Positions 56,709 to 64,000 of a DNA stretch of 64,000 bases are shown in pieces. A program made the position numbers and the translations under genes. The stretch lies in NCBI RefSeq assembly GCF_001457455.1, contig NZ_LN831026.1, forward strand, positions 930,001-994,000, read 5' to 3'. The stretch comes from Corynebacterium diphtheriae (GTDB taxonomy: Bacteria; Actinomycetota; Actinomycetes; Mycobacteriales; Mycobacteriaceae). Below the pieces are notes generated by a model. That model had not been told where the DNA came from. It ran no database searches and saw only the letters and a list, made by a program, of their open reading frames with translations. The stretch's first letter is position 1, and each line of letters begins with the position of its first letter.

Positions 56709-58192
56709 TGAATAAATACCTCGTACCAGATTCCGGACTTACTTCCTTGTCCGCTGCCGAACTGGCAGAAAAAATCCACAGCCGCGAAGTAACCTCTCGT
56801 GAAGTTACCCAAGCGCACTTGGATCGCATTAATGACGTTGATGGAACTCTCCATGCGTTTCTCCACGTAGGTGTTGAGGAAGCACTGGCTGCAGCCGATG
56901 CCGTCGATGAGTCCTTGGATAAGGGAGAAGCCCCAGCATCAGCACTTGCAGGTGTCCCACTAGCGTTGAAAGACGTCTTCGTTACTACCGACGCACCCAC
57001 CACCTGTGCTTCCAAGATGCTCGAAGGCTATGTTGCTCCTTACGACGCCACCGTTACCAAGAAGATCCGCGAGGCGGGAATTCCTATCTTGGGTAAGACC
57101 AACATGGACGAATTTGCCATGGGCTCTTCTACGGAAAACTCCGCCTATGGTCCAACATTGAACCCATGGGATATCGAGCGCACTCCAGGCGGCTCCGGTG
57201 GCGGCACCTCAGCTGCACTTGCATCTGGCGAGGCGCCATTGGGTATCGGCACTGATACCGGTGGATCGATTCGCCAGCCAGCAGCCTTGACTAACACTGT
57301 GGGTGTCAAACCAACCTATGGCACGGTTTCTCGCTACGGCCTAGTGGCTTGTGCATCTTCTCTCGACCAAGGTGGCCCTACTGCGCGTACCGTTTTGGAT
57401 ACAGCATTGCTGCACGAAGTTATTGCTGGTCACGATAAGTACGATGCAACCAGTGTTAATCGTGCGGTAGCTCCTGTGGTAGCTGCTGCACGCGAAGGTG
57501 CTCGCGGTGATCTTAAAGGCACCAAGATCGGTGTGGTCAAGCAATTTGATCGTGAAGGTTACCAGCCAGGCGTTTTGGAGCAGTTCCACAAGTCTGTTGA
57601 GCAGCTTACTGCTCAGGGAGCAGAAATCGTTGAGGTTGATTGCCCTCACTTTGATGACGCATTGGCAGCGTATTACTTGATTCTTCCATGTGAAGTTTCC
57701 TCCAACCTCGCGCGTTTTGACGGTATGCGTTACGGTTTGCGTGAGGGCGATGACGGAACGCACTCTGCGGAAGAAGTCATGTCCTTGTCTCGTGCGGCAG
57801 GTTTCGGCCCAGAGGTTAAGCGTCGAATCATCTTGGGCACCTATGCCTTGTCTGTTGGCTACTACGATGCGTATTACTTGCAGGCACAGCGCGTACGTAC
57901 CCTTATTGCACAAGACTTCGCAGTGGCCTATGACAAGTGCGATGTGTTGGTCTCCCCAACGACTCCGACCACTGCTTTCAAGCTCGGCGAGAAGGTATCT
58001 GATCCATTGGCTATGTACAACTTTGACTTGTGCACCTTGCCGCTCAACCTTGCTGGCTTGTGCGGTATGTCCTTGCCATCTGGTTTGGCACCTGATTCTC
58101 AGCTTCCAACTGGTTTGCAGATTATGGCTCCTGCCTTCCAAGACGATCGTCTTTACAAGGTAGGCGCGGCATTCGAGGTTGGTCAGAAGTAA
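56708..58192 (+). CDS. gatA: Glutamyl-tRNA(Gln) amidotransferase subunit A
   Basis: GatA of 494 residues is the glutaminase/amidase part of GatCAB, releasing ammonia from glutamine. The Ser-cisSer-Lys triad is in place: K88 (VPLALKDVF), S163 and S187 ([33 protein letters not shown]). Length is normal. It is translationally coupled to gatC. gatB must lie elsewhere, as is common in corynebacteria. Confidence 0.97.
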   Translation: MNKYLVPDSGLTSLSAAELAEKIHSREVTSREVTQAHLDRINDVDGTLHAFLHVGVEEALAAADAVDESLDKGEAPASALAGVPLALKDVFVTTDAPTTCASKMLEGYVAPYDATVTKKIREAGIPILGKTNMDEFAMGSSTENSAYGPTLNPWDIERTPGGSGGGTSAALASGEAPLGIGTDTGGSIRQPAALTNTVGVKPTYGTVSRYGLVACASSLDQGGPTARTVLDTALLHEVIAGHDKYDATSVNRAVAPVVAAAREGARGDLKGTKIGVVKQFDREGYQPGVLEQFHKSVEQLTAQGAEIVEVDCPHFDDALAAYYLILPCEVSSNLARFDGMRYGLREGDDGTHSAEEVMSLSRAAGFGPEVKRRIILGTYALSVGYYDAYYLQAQRVRTLIAQDFAVAYDKCDVLVSPTTPTTAFKLGEKVSDPLAMYNFDLCTLPLNLAGLCGMSLPSGLAPDSQLPTGLQIMAPAFQDDRLYKVGAAFEVGQK

Positions 58193-58230
58193 TTTTTTAG
58201 TATTTCGTAGCTAGGAGTTCTTAATACTTA

Positions 58231-58274
58231 AAGGCAGCGCTCGTAAAAACTGTGAGCGCTGCCTTGTGGTATTT
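58231..58274. terminator. Terminator of gatCA
   Basis: AAGGCAGCGCTC (58231-58242) and GAGCGCTGCCTT (58254-58265) form a perfect 12-bp stem; GTGGTATTT follows. It lies between gatA and a convergent gene. Confidence 0.82.
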
Positions 58275-58293
58275 CCGCTAACAATAATGGTTG

Positions 58294-58785
58294 TTAGAAG
58301 CGGTAGCACATGATGCTAAATCCAGCATCAGAGTGACGGATATGTTGGAACCCGAGCCGTTCGTAGAGCTTTTTTGCGCGTGGATTTCCGTCGTCAACAG
58401 ACAGCGACAGTCCAGGTGCACCAAGGGTTCGTGCAAGTTCAAGGGACTTATTGAGCAAAATACTGCCTACGCCCTTGCCTCGATAACGTGGTTCGATAGC
58501 GATAGCAACTTCGGGAATGTCTTCGGATACGTACCCATAGCCATGGTCGTTGTTATTTCCCCACACAAGCCATGCACCTCCGGCTGGGATCATTTTAGGT
58601 GACCAAGCAATGAGGCCGCCGTTGGTGGGATCCCATTGTTTGACGTAAAAACGGTAGTCCTCTAAGAAATCAGCCCCAATGTCGGCATGTTCATCACCGA
58701 AAACATCGGTAAGGAAATTGAGCCGAGCAATATAAGTTCTATCGGATTCAGTTGTGGGCACTAATGTGAATTCTGAAGCTGACAT
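58294..58785 (-). CDS. GNAT-family acetyltransferase
   Basis: This 163-residue protein has the GNAT acetyl-CoA-binding motif in AIAIEPRYRGKGVGSILLNKSLELARTLGAPGLSLSVDDGNPRAKKLYERLGF. The N-terminal part (DRTYIARLNFLTDVFGDEHADIG) is less typical. The substrate cannot be told. It is divergent from the MFS exporter gene across 63 bp, so the two may share control. Confidence 0.85.
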   Translation of the reverse strand: MSASEFTLVPTTESDRTYIARLNFLTDVFGDEHADIGADFLEDYRFYVKQWDPTNGGLIAWSPKMIPAGGAWLVWGNNNDHGYGYVSEDIPEVAIAIEPRYRGKGVGSILLNKSLELARTLGAPGLSLSVDDGNPRAKKLYERLGFQHIRHSDAGFSIMCYRF

Positions 58786-58848
58786 GATGACAAGTCTACT
58801 ATTTTTAGGTGTATTGTGTTTCCAGTCGATTGTGAAACTAGGAGGTAG

Positions 58849-60264
58849 ATGTTGAGCACAGCAACTAAATCTGACACTCAGTATCCCACCATGCCGTTGC
58901 CGGAAAAAGAGGCATGGCCTGCACTAATTGCATTGTGTATTGGGTTTTTTATGATCCTTTTGGATCAAACCATCGTTGCCGTTGCTACTCCTGCGCTGCA
59001 AGCGGATCTTCATGCCTCCTACAACGAGGTTATTTGGGTAACGTCGGCCTATTTGCTGACTTTTGCTGTACCTCTGCTTATCACAGGGCGACTAGGGGAT
59101 CGATTCGGTCCTAAGAATATTTACATCATTGGCATGGTGATCTTTACGCTTAGTTCTCTTGCCTGTGGTTTTGCGCCAAATATGATGACGTTGATTATCG
59201 CCCGTGCGGTTCAGGGTATCGGTGCATCTATGCTGACGCCACAGACTATGAGCGTGATCAACCGTGTGTTTGCTCGTGAACGTCGTGGTGCGGCGCTAGG
59301 AATCTGGGGCAGTGTTGCCGGAATTGCTAGCCTTGCTGGCCCGATCTTAGGTGGGTTTATTACTGCTTGGGTCGGTTGGCAGTGGATCTTTTTCATCAAC
59401 GTGCCTATCGGCGTTGTGTCTGTATTTGCTGTTGCCCGCTTTGTTCCGCGTTTTAAGCCAACTGAGCGCAGTATCGACGGTTTGAGCATGGTGCTTTCTG
59501 TCGTTTCTGTTTTTGCGTTGGTGTTTGCCTTGCAACAAGGTGAATCTGCTGGCTGGGCATGGTGGATTTGGGTTGTCATGGTTGTTGGTATTGCGGTGGG
59601 CGTACTGTTTGCGTATCAGCAAAATCGTGCAGAAGCCAAGGGAAAAGATGCGCTTATGCCACTTTCGCTTTTCCGTGTACGAAACTTTTCTCTCGGAAAC
59701 ATTGGTATTGCTGCGATGGGCTTTACTATTGCTGGCACTCCGCTTCCGATCATGCTGTACCTTCAGCAGGTTCATTCGCTTACACCGCTTCAGGCCGGCT
59801 TGTTCATGATGCCCCAAGCATTGATTTCGGCGTTTTTCTCTCCACTCATCGGCCGCTGGTCTGATCATTATTCGACTAGCAAATTGGCAGGTTTTGGTTT
59901 TTCTACGATGGCTATGGGGCTTGTTTTGATCGCAGCGGTCATGATTATTGATGTCAATCTGTGGTGGTTGGTTCCGGCATTTATCGTTTATGGATTGGGC
60001 AATGCTTTTGTGTGGTCGCCAAACTCTACGTCGACCATGCGTGATTTGCCGCTTCATCACATGGGTGTGGGATCTGGCGTATATAACACGACACGACAGA
60101 TTGGTTGTGTGATTGGTTCTGCTGCGATCGGTGCAGTACTGCAGTGGCGCATTATGGCGGGGGATATGGGTGCTGCTTATGGGCAGTCGATTATTCTCGG
60201 CGCGGTGATGCTAGCGGTTGGATTTGTTTCTGCGATGTTGGCGCAAGATAAGCCCCGCCGTTAG
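58849..60264 (+). CDS. MFS multidrug-type exporter (DHA2, EmrB/QacA family)
   Basis: This 471-residue membrane protein has about fourteen helices, as in the DHA2 group of drug/proton antiporters. Motif A is present as GRLGDRFGPKNIYIIG, LDQTIVAVATPAL marks the first helix (DHA2 signature with Asp), and motif C-like GSVAGIASLAGPILGGFITAWVGWQWIFFINVPIG. AGGAGG at 58840 is very close to the ATG (58849); the TTG at 58852 is better spaced and could be the real start. The exported compound is unknown. Confidence 0.88.
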   Translation: MLSTATKSDTQYPTMPLPEKEAWPALIALCIGFFMILLDQTIVAVATPALQADLHASYNEVIWVTSAYLLTFAVPLLITGRLGDRFGPKNIYIIGMVIFTLSSLACGFAPNMMTLIIARAVQGIGASMLTPQTMSVINRVFARERRGAALGIWGSVAGIASLAGPILGGFITAWVGWQWIFFINVPIGVVSVFAVARFVPRFKPTERSIDGLSMVLSVVSVFALVFALQQGESAGWAWWIWVVMVVGIAVGVLFAYQQNRAEAKGKDALMPLSLFRVRNFSLGNIGIAAMGFTIAGTPLPIMLYLQQVHSLTPLQAGLFMMPQALISAFFSPLIGRWSDHYSTSKLAGFGFSTMAMGLVLIAAVMIIDVNLWWLVPAFIVYGLGNAFVWSPNSTSTMRDLPLHHMGVGSGVYNTTRQIGCVIGSAAIGAVLQWRIMAGDMGAAYGQSIILGAVMLAVGFVSAMLAQDKPRR

Positions 60265-60269
60265 TCGCT

Positions 60270-60304
60270 TTAAAAAGGTCTCATTATCATTCTCAATGAG
60301 AGTG
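60270..60304 (-). terminator. Probable terminator of the small membrane protein gene
   Basis: On the minus strand TCTCATT and AATGAGA pair around a 9-nt loop and are followed by CCTTTTTAAA. It lies 20-50 bp after the leftward gene. Confidence 0.55.
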
Positions 60305-60322
60305 TGGTAGTGGGGCTTTGTG

Positions 60323-60658
60323 CTATTGAGCTGCGTCGTTGATTAAATACGCTGCGGCAGCTGTAGCCGCGGTGACACTTACCACCGAAGGCCATGCGCC
60401 GATCTTTTTCGCCAGTGGGTGAGAGGCGCCGAATGCTGCGATGTATACAGCGCTTAACGCGGCCGTTCGAGTAGCACCACCGCGTGCCCACCAAGACCTT
60501 CCGGCCCAGATTCCAGCAGCTGCTAGGACTACTCCGCCTAGTGGGCGAATTCCGGTCTCGCGAGCGGTAAGCCAGCCGCCAATTAGGCCCGTGGCTACGA
60601 CTGGAGCAGTACTGACTTTGTTTGCAGGTTTTACATCAAATCCCATAAATGTTGTCAT
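60323..60658 (-). CDS. Small membrane protein, unknown
   Basis: This 111-residue Ala/Gly-rich protein has three or four short hydrophobic segments (VVATGLIGGWLTA, PLGGVVLAAAGIWAG, AALSAVYIAAFGAS, VVSVTAATAAAAYLI). I recognise no family with certainty. The ATG at 60658 or the one four codons on could be used. It lies between the MFS gene and the cobalamin riboswitch. Confidence 0.6.
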   Translation of the reverse strand: MTTFMGFDVKPANKVSTAPVVATGLIGGWLTARETGIRPLGGVVLAAAGIWAGRSWWARGGATRTAALSAVYIAAFGASHPLAKKIGAWPSVVSVTAATAAAAYLINDAAQ

Positions 60659-60818
60659 ATCGCAACAGCTTAGCGAGCCATCGGCAGCGGCGCTATCAAA
60701 CTAAGCGGTTTGGATAGTTGCTATGTCATTTTTAATGGGGAATGGGCGTTGAGGCGTTTTTGAAGTTAGGTTTCGATAATTAGCTATCCTGTTAGCTATA
60801 CTTAAGTGTGTTACACAT
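60659..60818. promoter_or_regulatory. Promoter region of the B12 transport operon
   Basis: A TATACT -10 box is at 60797-60802, about 17 bp before the riboswitch begins. The direct repeat TTAGCTAT occurs twice (60779-60786 and 60792-60799 region), and the short palindrome TGTGTTACACA follows. No good -35 box was seen. Confidence 0.5.
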
Positions 60819-60993
60819 TGATTAGGTGCAGCATAGAACTGCTGCATGGGAATCTGGTGAAAATCCAGAGCTGACGCGCAGCGGTGAAGGTGCAAGTGAG
60901 TGCTTCAATGTAGCCACTGAGAGTAAAAACTCTTGGGAAGGTGAGGCAATTACTCTCGCGTAGAGCACCCCAGTCCGAAGACCGGCCTAATCA
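60819..60993 (+). ncRNA. Cobalamin (B12) riboswitch aptamer
   Basis: The P1 stem is TGATTAGG (60819-60826) with CCTAATCA (60986-60993), an 8-bp perfect match. Between lie the conserved blocks GCATGGGAATC, the GGTGAAAATCC-type P3-P4 segment, CTGACGCGCAGCGG (the B12 box GCTGACGCGCAGC), GGGAAGGTG and CGAAGACC. It precedes a BtuCDF-type importer, which it should shut off when adenosylcobalamin is plentiful. The start-codon region (CATGTG) can pair with ACATG at about 60997, hinting at control of translation. Confidence 0.93.
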
Positions 60994-61057
60994 GAAACAT
61001 GTGCTGCTGTCCTCGCGTTCTAGGTAAGCAGACCGATATGTAGTTGAAGTTGGTCAT

Positions 61058-62098
61058 GTGATCAGACGACTTACCACGCCCGTACTATTTATTGCACTTC
61101 TTATTGTGGCGGCCGTTAGTTTTGTCATCTCCTTATCTTTTGGTTCTGTCGACTACCCACAGGAGCAAGTATGGGCGGTAGTAAAAGCTCATCTTGCCGG
61201 AGACGTCTACCCAGATCAGTCGATTGATGCAGTGGTATGGGAATTGCGAGCACCTCGTGGCGTTTTAGCTCTTATTGTCGGTGCAGGTTTGGCGCTCGCC
61301 GGTGTTGCAATGCAGACCTTGGTGCGTAACCCATTGGCAGATCCTTATCTCCTGGGCATTAGCTCTGGTGCGAGTGTGGGTGCGACCGCAGTGCTCGTTT
61401 TTGGTTTGCTAGGAAATTTTGGACTTTACGCGCTTTCTGGTGGAGCTCTAGTGGGTGCAATTATCGCTACGTTTGCGGTGTATGCAGTTACCCTTGCTCA
61501 AGGTGGGTTGACACCGTTGCGATTAATTTTGTCAGGTGTTGTGCTTTCGTCAGCTTTTTCTGCGCTCGCTAGCTTTCTGGTTTTTAAAGGTCCAGATGCT
61601 CGCGCTGCTCAAGGCGTGATGTTTTGGATGCTTGGTTCGGTTGCTGGCGCGCAATGGGGAAAACTTGCTATTCCTGCCGTTGTAGTAGCACTGGCTTTTG
61701 CTGGTTTGCTGTTTATTAATCGTCAGATGGATGCGCTGGCTGCTGGTCCTGACACCGCAGCAGCTTTAGGAGTCAACGTTCCAGCCTTGCGTCAGGGGCT
61801 ATTTTTCCTCCAAGCGATGCTCGTTGGCGCCATGGTTGCGGTAGCTGGTGGAATTGGATTCGTGGGACTTGTGATCCCTCACTTGGCGCGCATGATGGTG
61901 GGCTCTCTGCATCGTCGGTTGTTGCCCATCGCTGCTGCTTTTGGTGCAGTGTTTATGGTGTGGGTTGATGTGTTGGCTCGGGTTGCAGCACCTCCTCAAG
62001 AAATTCCGCTCGGTGTTGTTACGGGTGTTATCGGAGCCCCGTTATTCCTAATTTTGATGGGACGTAAGAGCTATCGCTTTGGGGGACAGGAGTCATGA
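61058..62098 (+). CDS. btuC: Vitamin B12 ABC importer permease (BtuC-like)
   Basis: This 346-residue FecCD-family permease has about ten helices: WELRAPRGVLALIVGAGLALAGVAMQTLVRNPLADPYLLGISSGASVGA, the coupling region ALAAGPDTAAALGVNVPALRQGLF, and GGIGFVGLVIPHLARM. The upstream cobalamin riboswitch gives the substrate. It starts at a GTG. Its end overlaps the ATPase start. Confidence 0.88.
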   Translation: MIRRLTTPVLFIALLIVAAVSFVISLSFGSVDYPQEQVWAVVKAHLAGDVYPDQSIDAVVWELRAPRGVLALIVGAGLALAGVAMQTLVRNPLADPYLLGISSGASVGATAVLVFGLLGNFGLYALSGGALVGAIIATFAVYAVTLAQGGLTPLRLILSGVVLSSAFSALASFLVFKGPDARAAQGVMFWMLGSVAGAQWGKLAIPAVVVALAFAGLLFINRQMDALAAGPDTAAALGVNVPALRQGLFFLQAMLVGAMVAVAGGIGFVGLVIPHLARMMVGSLHRRLLPIAAAFGAVFMVWVDVLARVAAPPQEIPLGVVTGVIGAPLFLILMGRKSYRFGGQES

Positions 62099-62895
62099 TG
62101 CATTGCCAAGCACAGGGTATTGCTTGTGGTTTTGATACCAAGACAACGATTTTGAAAGACATTTCCTTTTCTGTTGATCAGGGCACGATGACTGCGATTG
62201 TGGGGGTTAATGGTGTCGGAAAATCTACGCTGTTGCGTGCCCTAGCCGGTATCACGCAACCTCATGCTGGCGTTGTAACGGTCAATGGCCATGATATTCA
62301 CAAAATCCGTGCCAAAAAACGTGCCATGATGTTGACCTTCGTGGGCCAAGAGGAACAACCACCTGCGGATTTATCTGTGGAAGAAGTAGTGGCCCTGGGC
62401 AGATTGCCGTATATCAAGTCATGGCAGTTGGGTTCTAAGAATGAACGCGACATCGTGGAACATTCTCTCGACTTGGTCGGTTTGGCAGGGCGTCGTAAAG
62501 CGTTGTGTTCTGAGCTTTCTGGCGGACAGCGGCGTCGAGTGCTGTTGGCGCGTGGTTTTGCACAGCAAACGGATCTCGTTTTTCTCGACGAACCGACCAA
62601 CCATCTCGACGTTCAGCACCAATTGCACTTGCTCCATGTGCTTCGTGATTCCGGACGCACCATCGTTGCCACCATCCATGACCTTGATCTGGCGGTGTCG
62701 CATTTTGATCAGGTCGTGGTGGTGGGCAACGGTGGCGTGGTCGCTGCTGGATCTCCGCAGGAAGTTCTCACCCCTGAGATTGTGTCTCAAGTATTTGGCG
62801 TGGAATCACTGCTTGTCCAACTCGAACAAGCCCGTCGTGTGCATTTGCTTATCGACGCCCTATCTCATCAACCTCATCTATCCCCGAAGGAGTAG
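62095..62895 (+). CDS. btuD: Vitamin B12 ABC importer ATPase (BtuD-like)
   Basis: This 266-residue ATPase has Walker A GVNGVGKST (36-44 region), the signature LSGGQ (141-145), Walker B LVFLDEPTNHLD, and the switch His in TIHDLDLA. The start overlaps the permease stop by 4 bp, so they are translated together. The riboswitch upstream controls the whole unit. Confidence 0.9.
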   Translation: MMHCQAQGIACGFDTKTTILKDISFSVDQGTMTAIVGVNGVGKSTLLRALAGITQPHAGVVTVNGHDIHKIRAKKRAMMLTFVGQEEQPPADLSVEEVVALGRLPYIKSWQLGSKNERDIVEHSLDLVGLAGRRKALCSELSGGQRRRVLLARGFAQQTDLVFLDEPTNHLDVQHQLHLLHVLRDSGRTIVATIHDLDLAVSHFDQVVVVGNGGVVAAGSPQEVLTPEIVSQVFGVESLLVQLEQARRVHLLIDALSHQPHLSPKE

Positions 62896-62906
62896 TTCTC
62901 GTTCTC

Positions 62907-63971
62907 ATGAAATCTAAACTTTTTCCTCTTCTTGTCCCTATGCTCGGTGCATCCATCGTTTTCGCTGGTTGTAGTAACGCCGATACCTCTAAGCAGGCTG
63001 AGTCCAAAGATGGCGTGACCATCACCAACTGTGGCAAGGAAGTTACCTACACCAAGGCAGACAACTTGTTTGTCAACGATGGCAACATCATTTCCATTGC
63101 TCTTGCTGCCGGTGCAGCAGATAACGTGAAGTATGTCAGCTCTATTCAGCGCGATAAGGAGCTATTGCACGCTAAGTATGGCAAAGATATCGATAAAGCT
63201 GAAGACGTTGCTAAAGAGTATCCGTCATTGGAATCTATCGTTGCCAAACACCCTGATATCTTTGTTGCCGGTTGGAACTACGGCTTCTCTGAAGAAAAGA
63301 ATCTCACGCCCGATGCGCTGAAAGACCAAGGTATCGATTCCTATATTTTGAGTGAATCGTGCCGCCAAGAAGGCTCGGAGAAACGCGGCTTGTACGATCC
63401 TTGGGAAGCCGTCAAGATGGATATTTCAAACATCGGCAAGATCACCAGCCATGCAGATACCGCAGACTCAGTGGTCAAAGATATCGATTCTCGTCTAGAA
63501 ACCTTGAAGAAGGCTCCACAAGCCGATAAAGCACCAACTGCATTTGTGTTTGATTCTGGTACCGATACAGTATTTACCTCGGGTAAGTTTGGCGCTCCGC
63601 AGGCGATTATCGAGGCAGCTGGTGGCCGCAACGGTGCTGAAAACGTAGAAGATACTTGGACCACTGTGAGCTGGGAAAACCTCGCTGCATCGAAGCCTGA
63701 TGTCTTTGTTTTTGTTGATTACCCAGGCCAAGAGTTTGAAGAGAAAATAGCGGCATTGCGCAGTAATCCAGCGACTAAGAACTTGCCAGCTGTCAAGGAA
63801 AACCGCTTTATCAATTTGCCATATGCCATGTGGACTTCTGGCCCACTCAACATTGATGCTGCAGAGCAGATGCGCAAGGGTTTTGAAAAGTTCGGCCTCG
63901 TTCCAAGCTCTGAAATCAAGCCTTCCTTGGAACTTCCTGCGTCTGTGCCAGGCCAAAACTACTACAAGTAG
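62907..63971 (+). CDS. btuF: Vitamin B12-binding lipoprotein (BtuF-like)
   Basis: This protein of 354 residues is a lipoprotein (FAGC, Cys22) with the FecB/BtuF fold: VTITNCGKEVTYTKADNLFVNDGNIISIALAAGAADNV, EYPSLESIVAKHPDIFVAGWNYGF, and SWENLAASKPDVFVFVDYPG. It delivers cobalamin, or a precursor such as cobinamide, to BtuC. It lies 11 bp after btuD and is complete; only 29 bases of the window follow its stop. Confidence 0.88.
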   Translation: MKSKLFPLLVPMLGASIVFAGCSNADTSKQAESKDGVTITNCGKEVTYTKADNLFVNDGNIISIALAAGAADNVKYVSSIQRDKELLHAKYGKDIDKAEDVAKEYPSLESIVAKHPDIFVAGWNYGFSEEKNLTPDALKDQGIDSYILSESCRQEGSEKRGLYDPWEAVKMDISNIGKITSHADTADSVVKDIDSRLETLKKAPQADKAPTAFVFDSGTDTVFTSGKFGAPQAIIEAAGGRNGAENVEDTWTTVSWENLAASKPDVFVFVDYPGQEFEEKIAALRSNPATKNLPAVKENRFINLPYAMWTSGPLNIDAAEQMRKGFEKFGLVPSSEIKPSLELPASVPGQNYYK

Positions 63972-64000
63972 ACAATAAGGTGTGCTTACGGCTGGGGGAT

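Noticed and set aside
60279..60302. CATTATCATTCTCAATGAG resembling a Fur or Zur box
   Set aside because: It lies between the 3' ends of two convergent genes where an operator would have no promoter, and it fits better as a terminator stem of the leftward gene.

Overview
The window is chromosomal DNA of a Corynebacterium, most likely of the C. diphtheriae group. I infer this from the core gene order (tRNA-Arg, argS-lysA, hom-thrB, rho-prfA-prmC, tsaC-type gene, wecA, the atp operon, nucS, etfBA, mnmA-ligA, gatCA), from protein wording typical of the genus (a long Arg/Asn-rich insertion in Rho, NucS, the GlgE alpha-glucan pathway) and from the moderate GC content. The species call is from memory of family sequences, not from a search.

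Layout. 1-3250: a GC-rich accessory patch with the end of a CmtR-type metal sensor and a CadD cadmium transporter, about 790 bp of repeat-rich non-coding DNA, an IS3-family element whose transposase frame is broken at a 7-T tract, and tRNA-Arg(CCG). 3290-8422: lactate use, with lutABC leftward and lctP rightward around a shared control region. 8434-13900: argS-lysA and hom-thrB. 13962-15701: an acyl-CoA synthetase-like gene facing the other way. 16063-22408: rho, prfA, prmC, a Sua5/TsaC-type gene, wecA and an AtpI-like gene. 22894-29979: atpBEFHAGDC with a long leader. 30206-31700: DUF2550 protein, NucS endonuclease, small metal-binding protein. 31778-36519: methylmalonyl-CoA epimerase, a thiamine-binding-type protein, and a siderophore-type ABC importer with a divergent binding lipoprotein and a DtxR-box-like site. 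36616-42742: small membrane protein, CnoX-like co-chaperone, glgB-glgE. 42858-47762: ABC ATPase, Nudix protein, THUMP-like methyltransferase, etfBA. 48222-55434: cysteine desulfurase and MnmA (which together supply tRNA 2-thiouridine), a MetE-like protein, an exonuclease and LigA. 55497-60658: ACT protein, gatCA, GNAT, MFS exporter, small membrane protein. 60819-63971: a cobalamin riboswitch ahead of a BtuCDF-type importer.

No prophage, CRISPR array, toxin cluster or obvious new multi-gene system is visible. The best leads are non-coding: palindromes in the lut/lctP, hom, etfBA and cysteine desulfurase promoters, the repeat cluster beside cadD, a large cruciform-like repeat near glgB, and structured leaders ahead of rho and atpB. 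Strong intrinsic terminators separate most transcription units.
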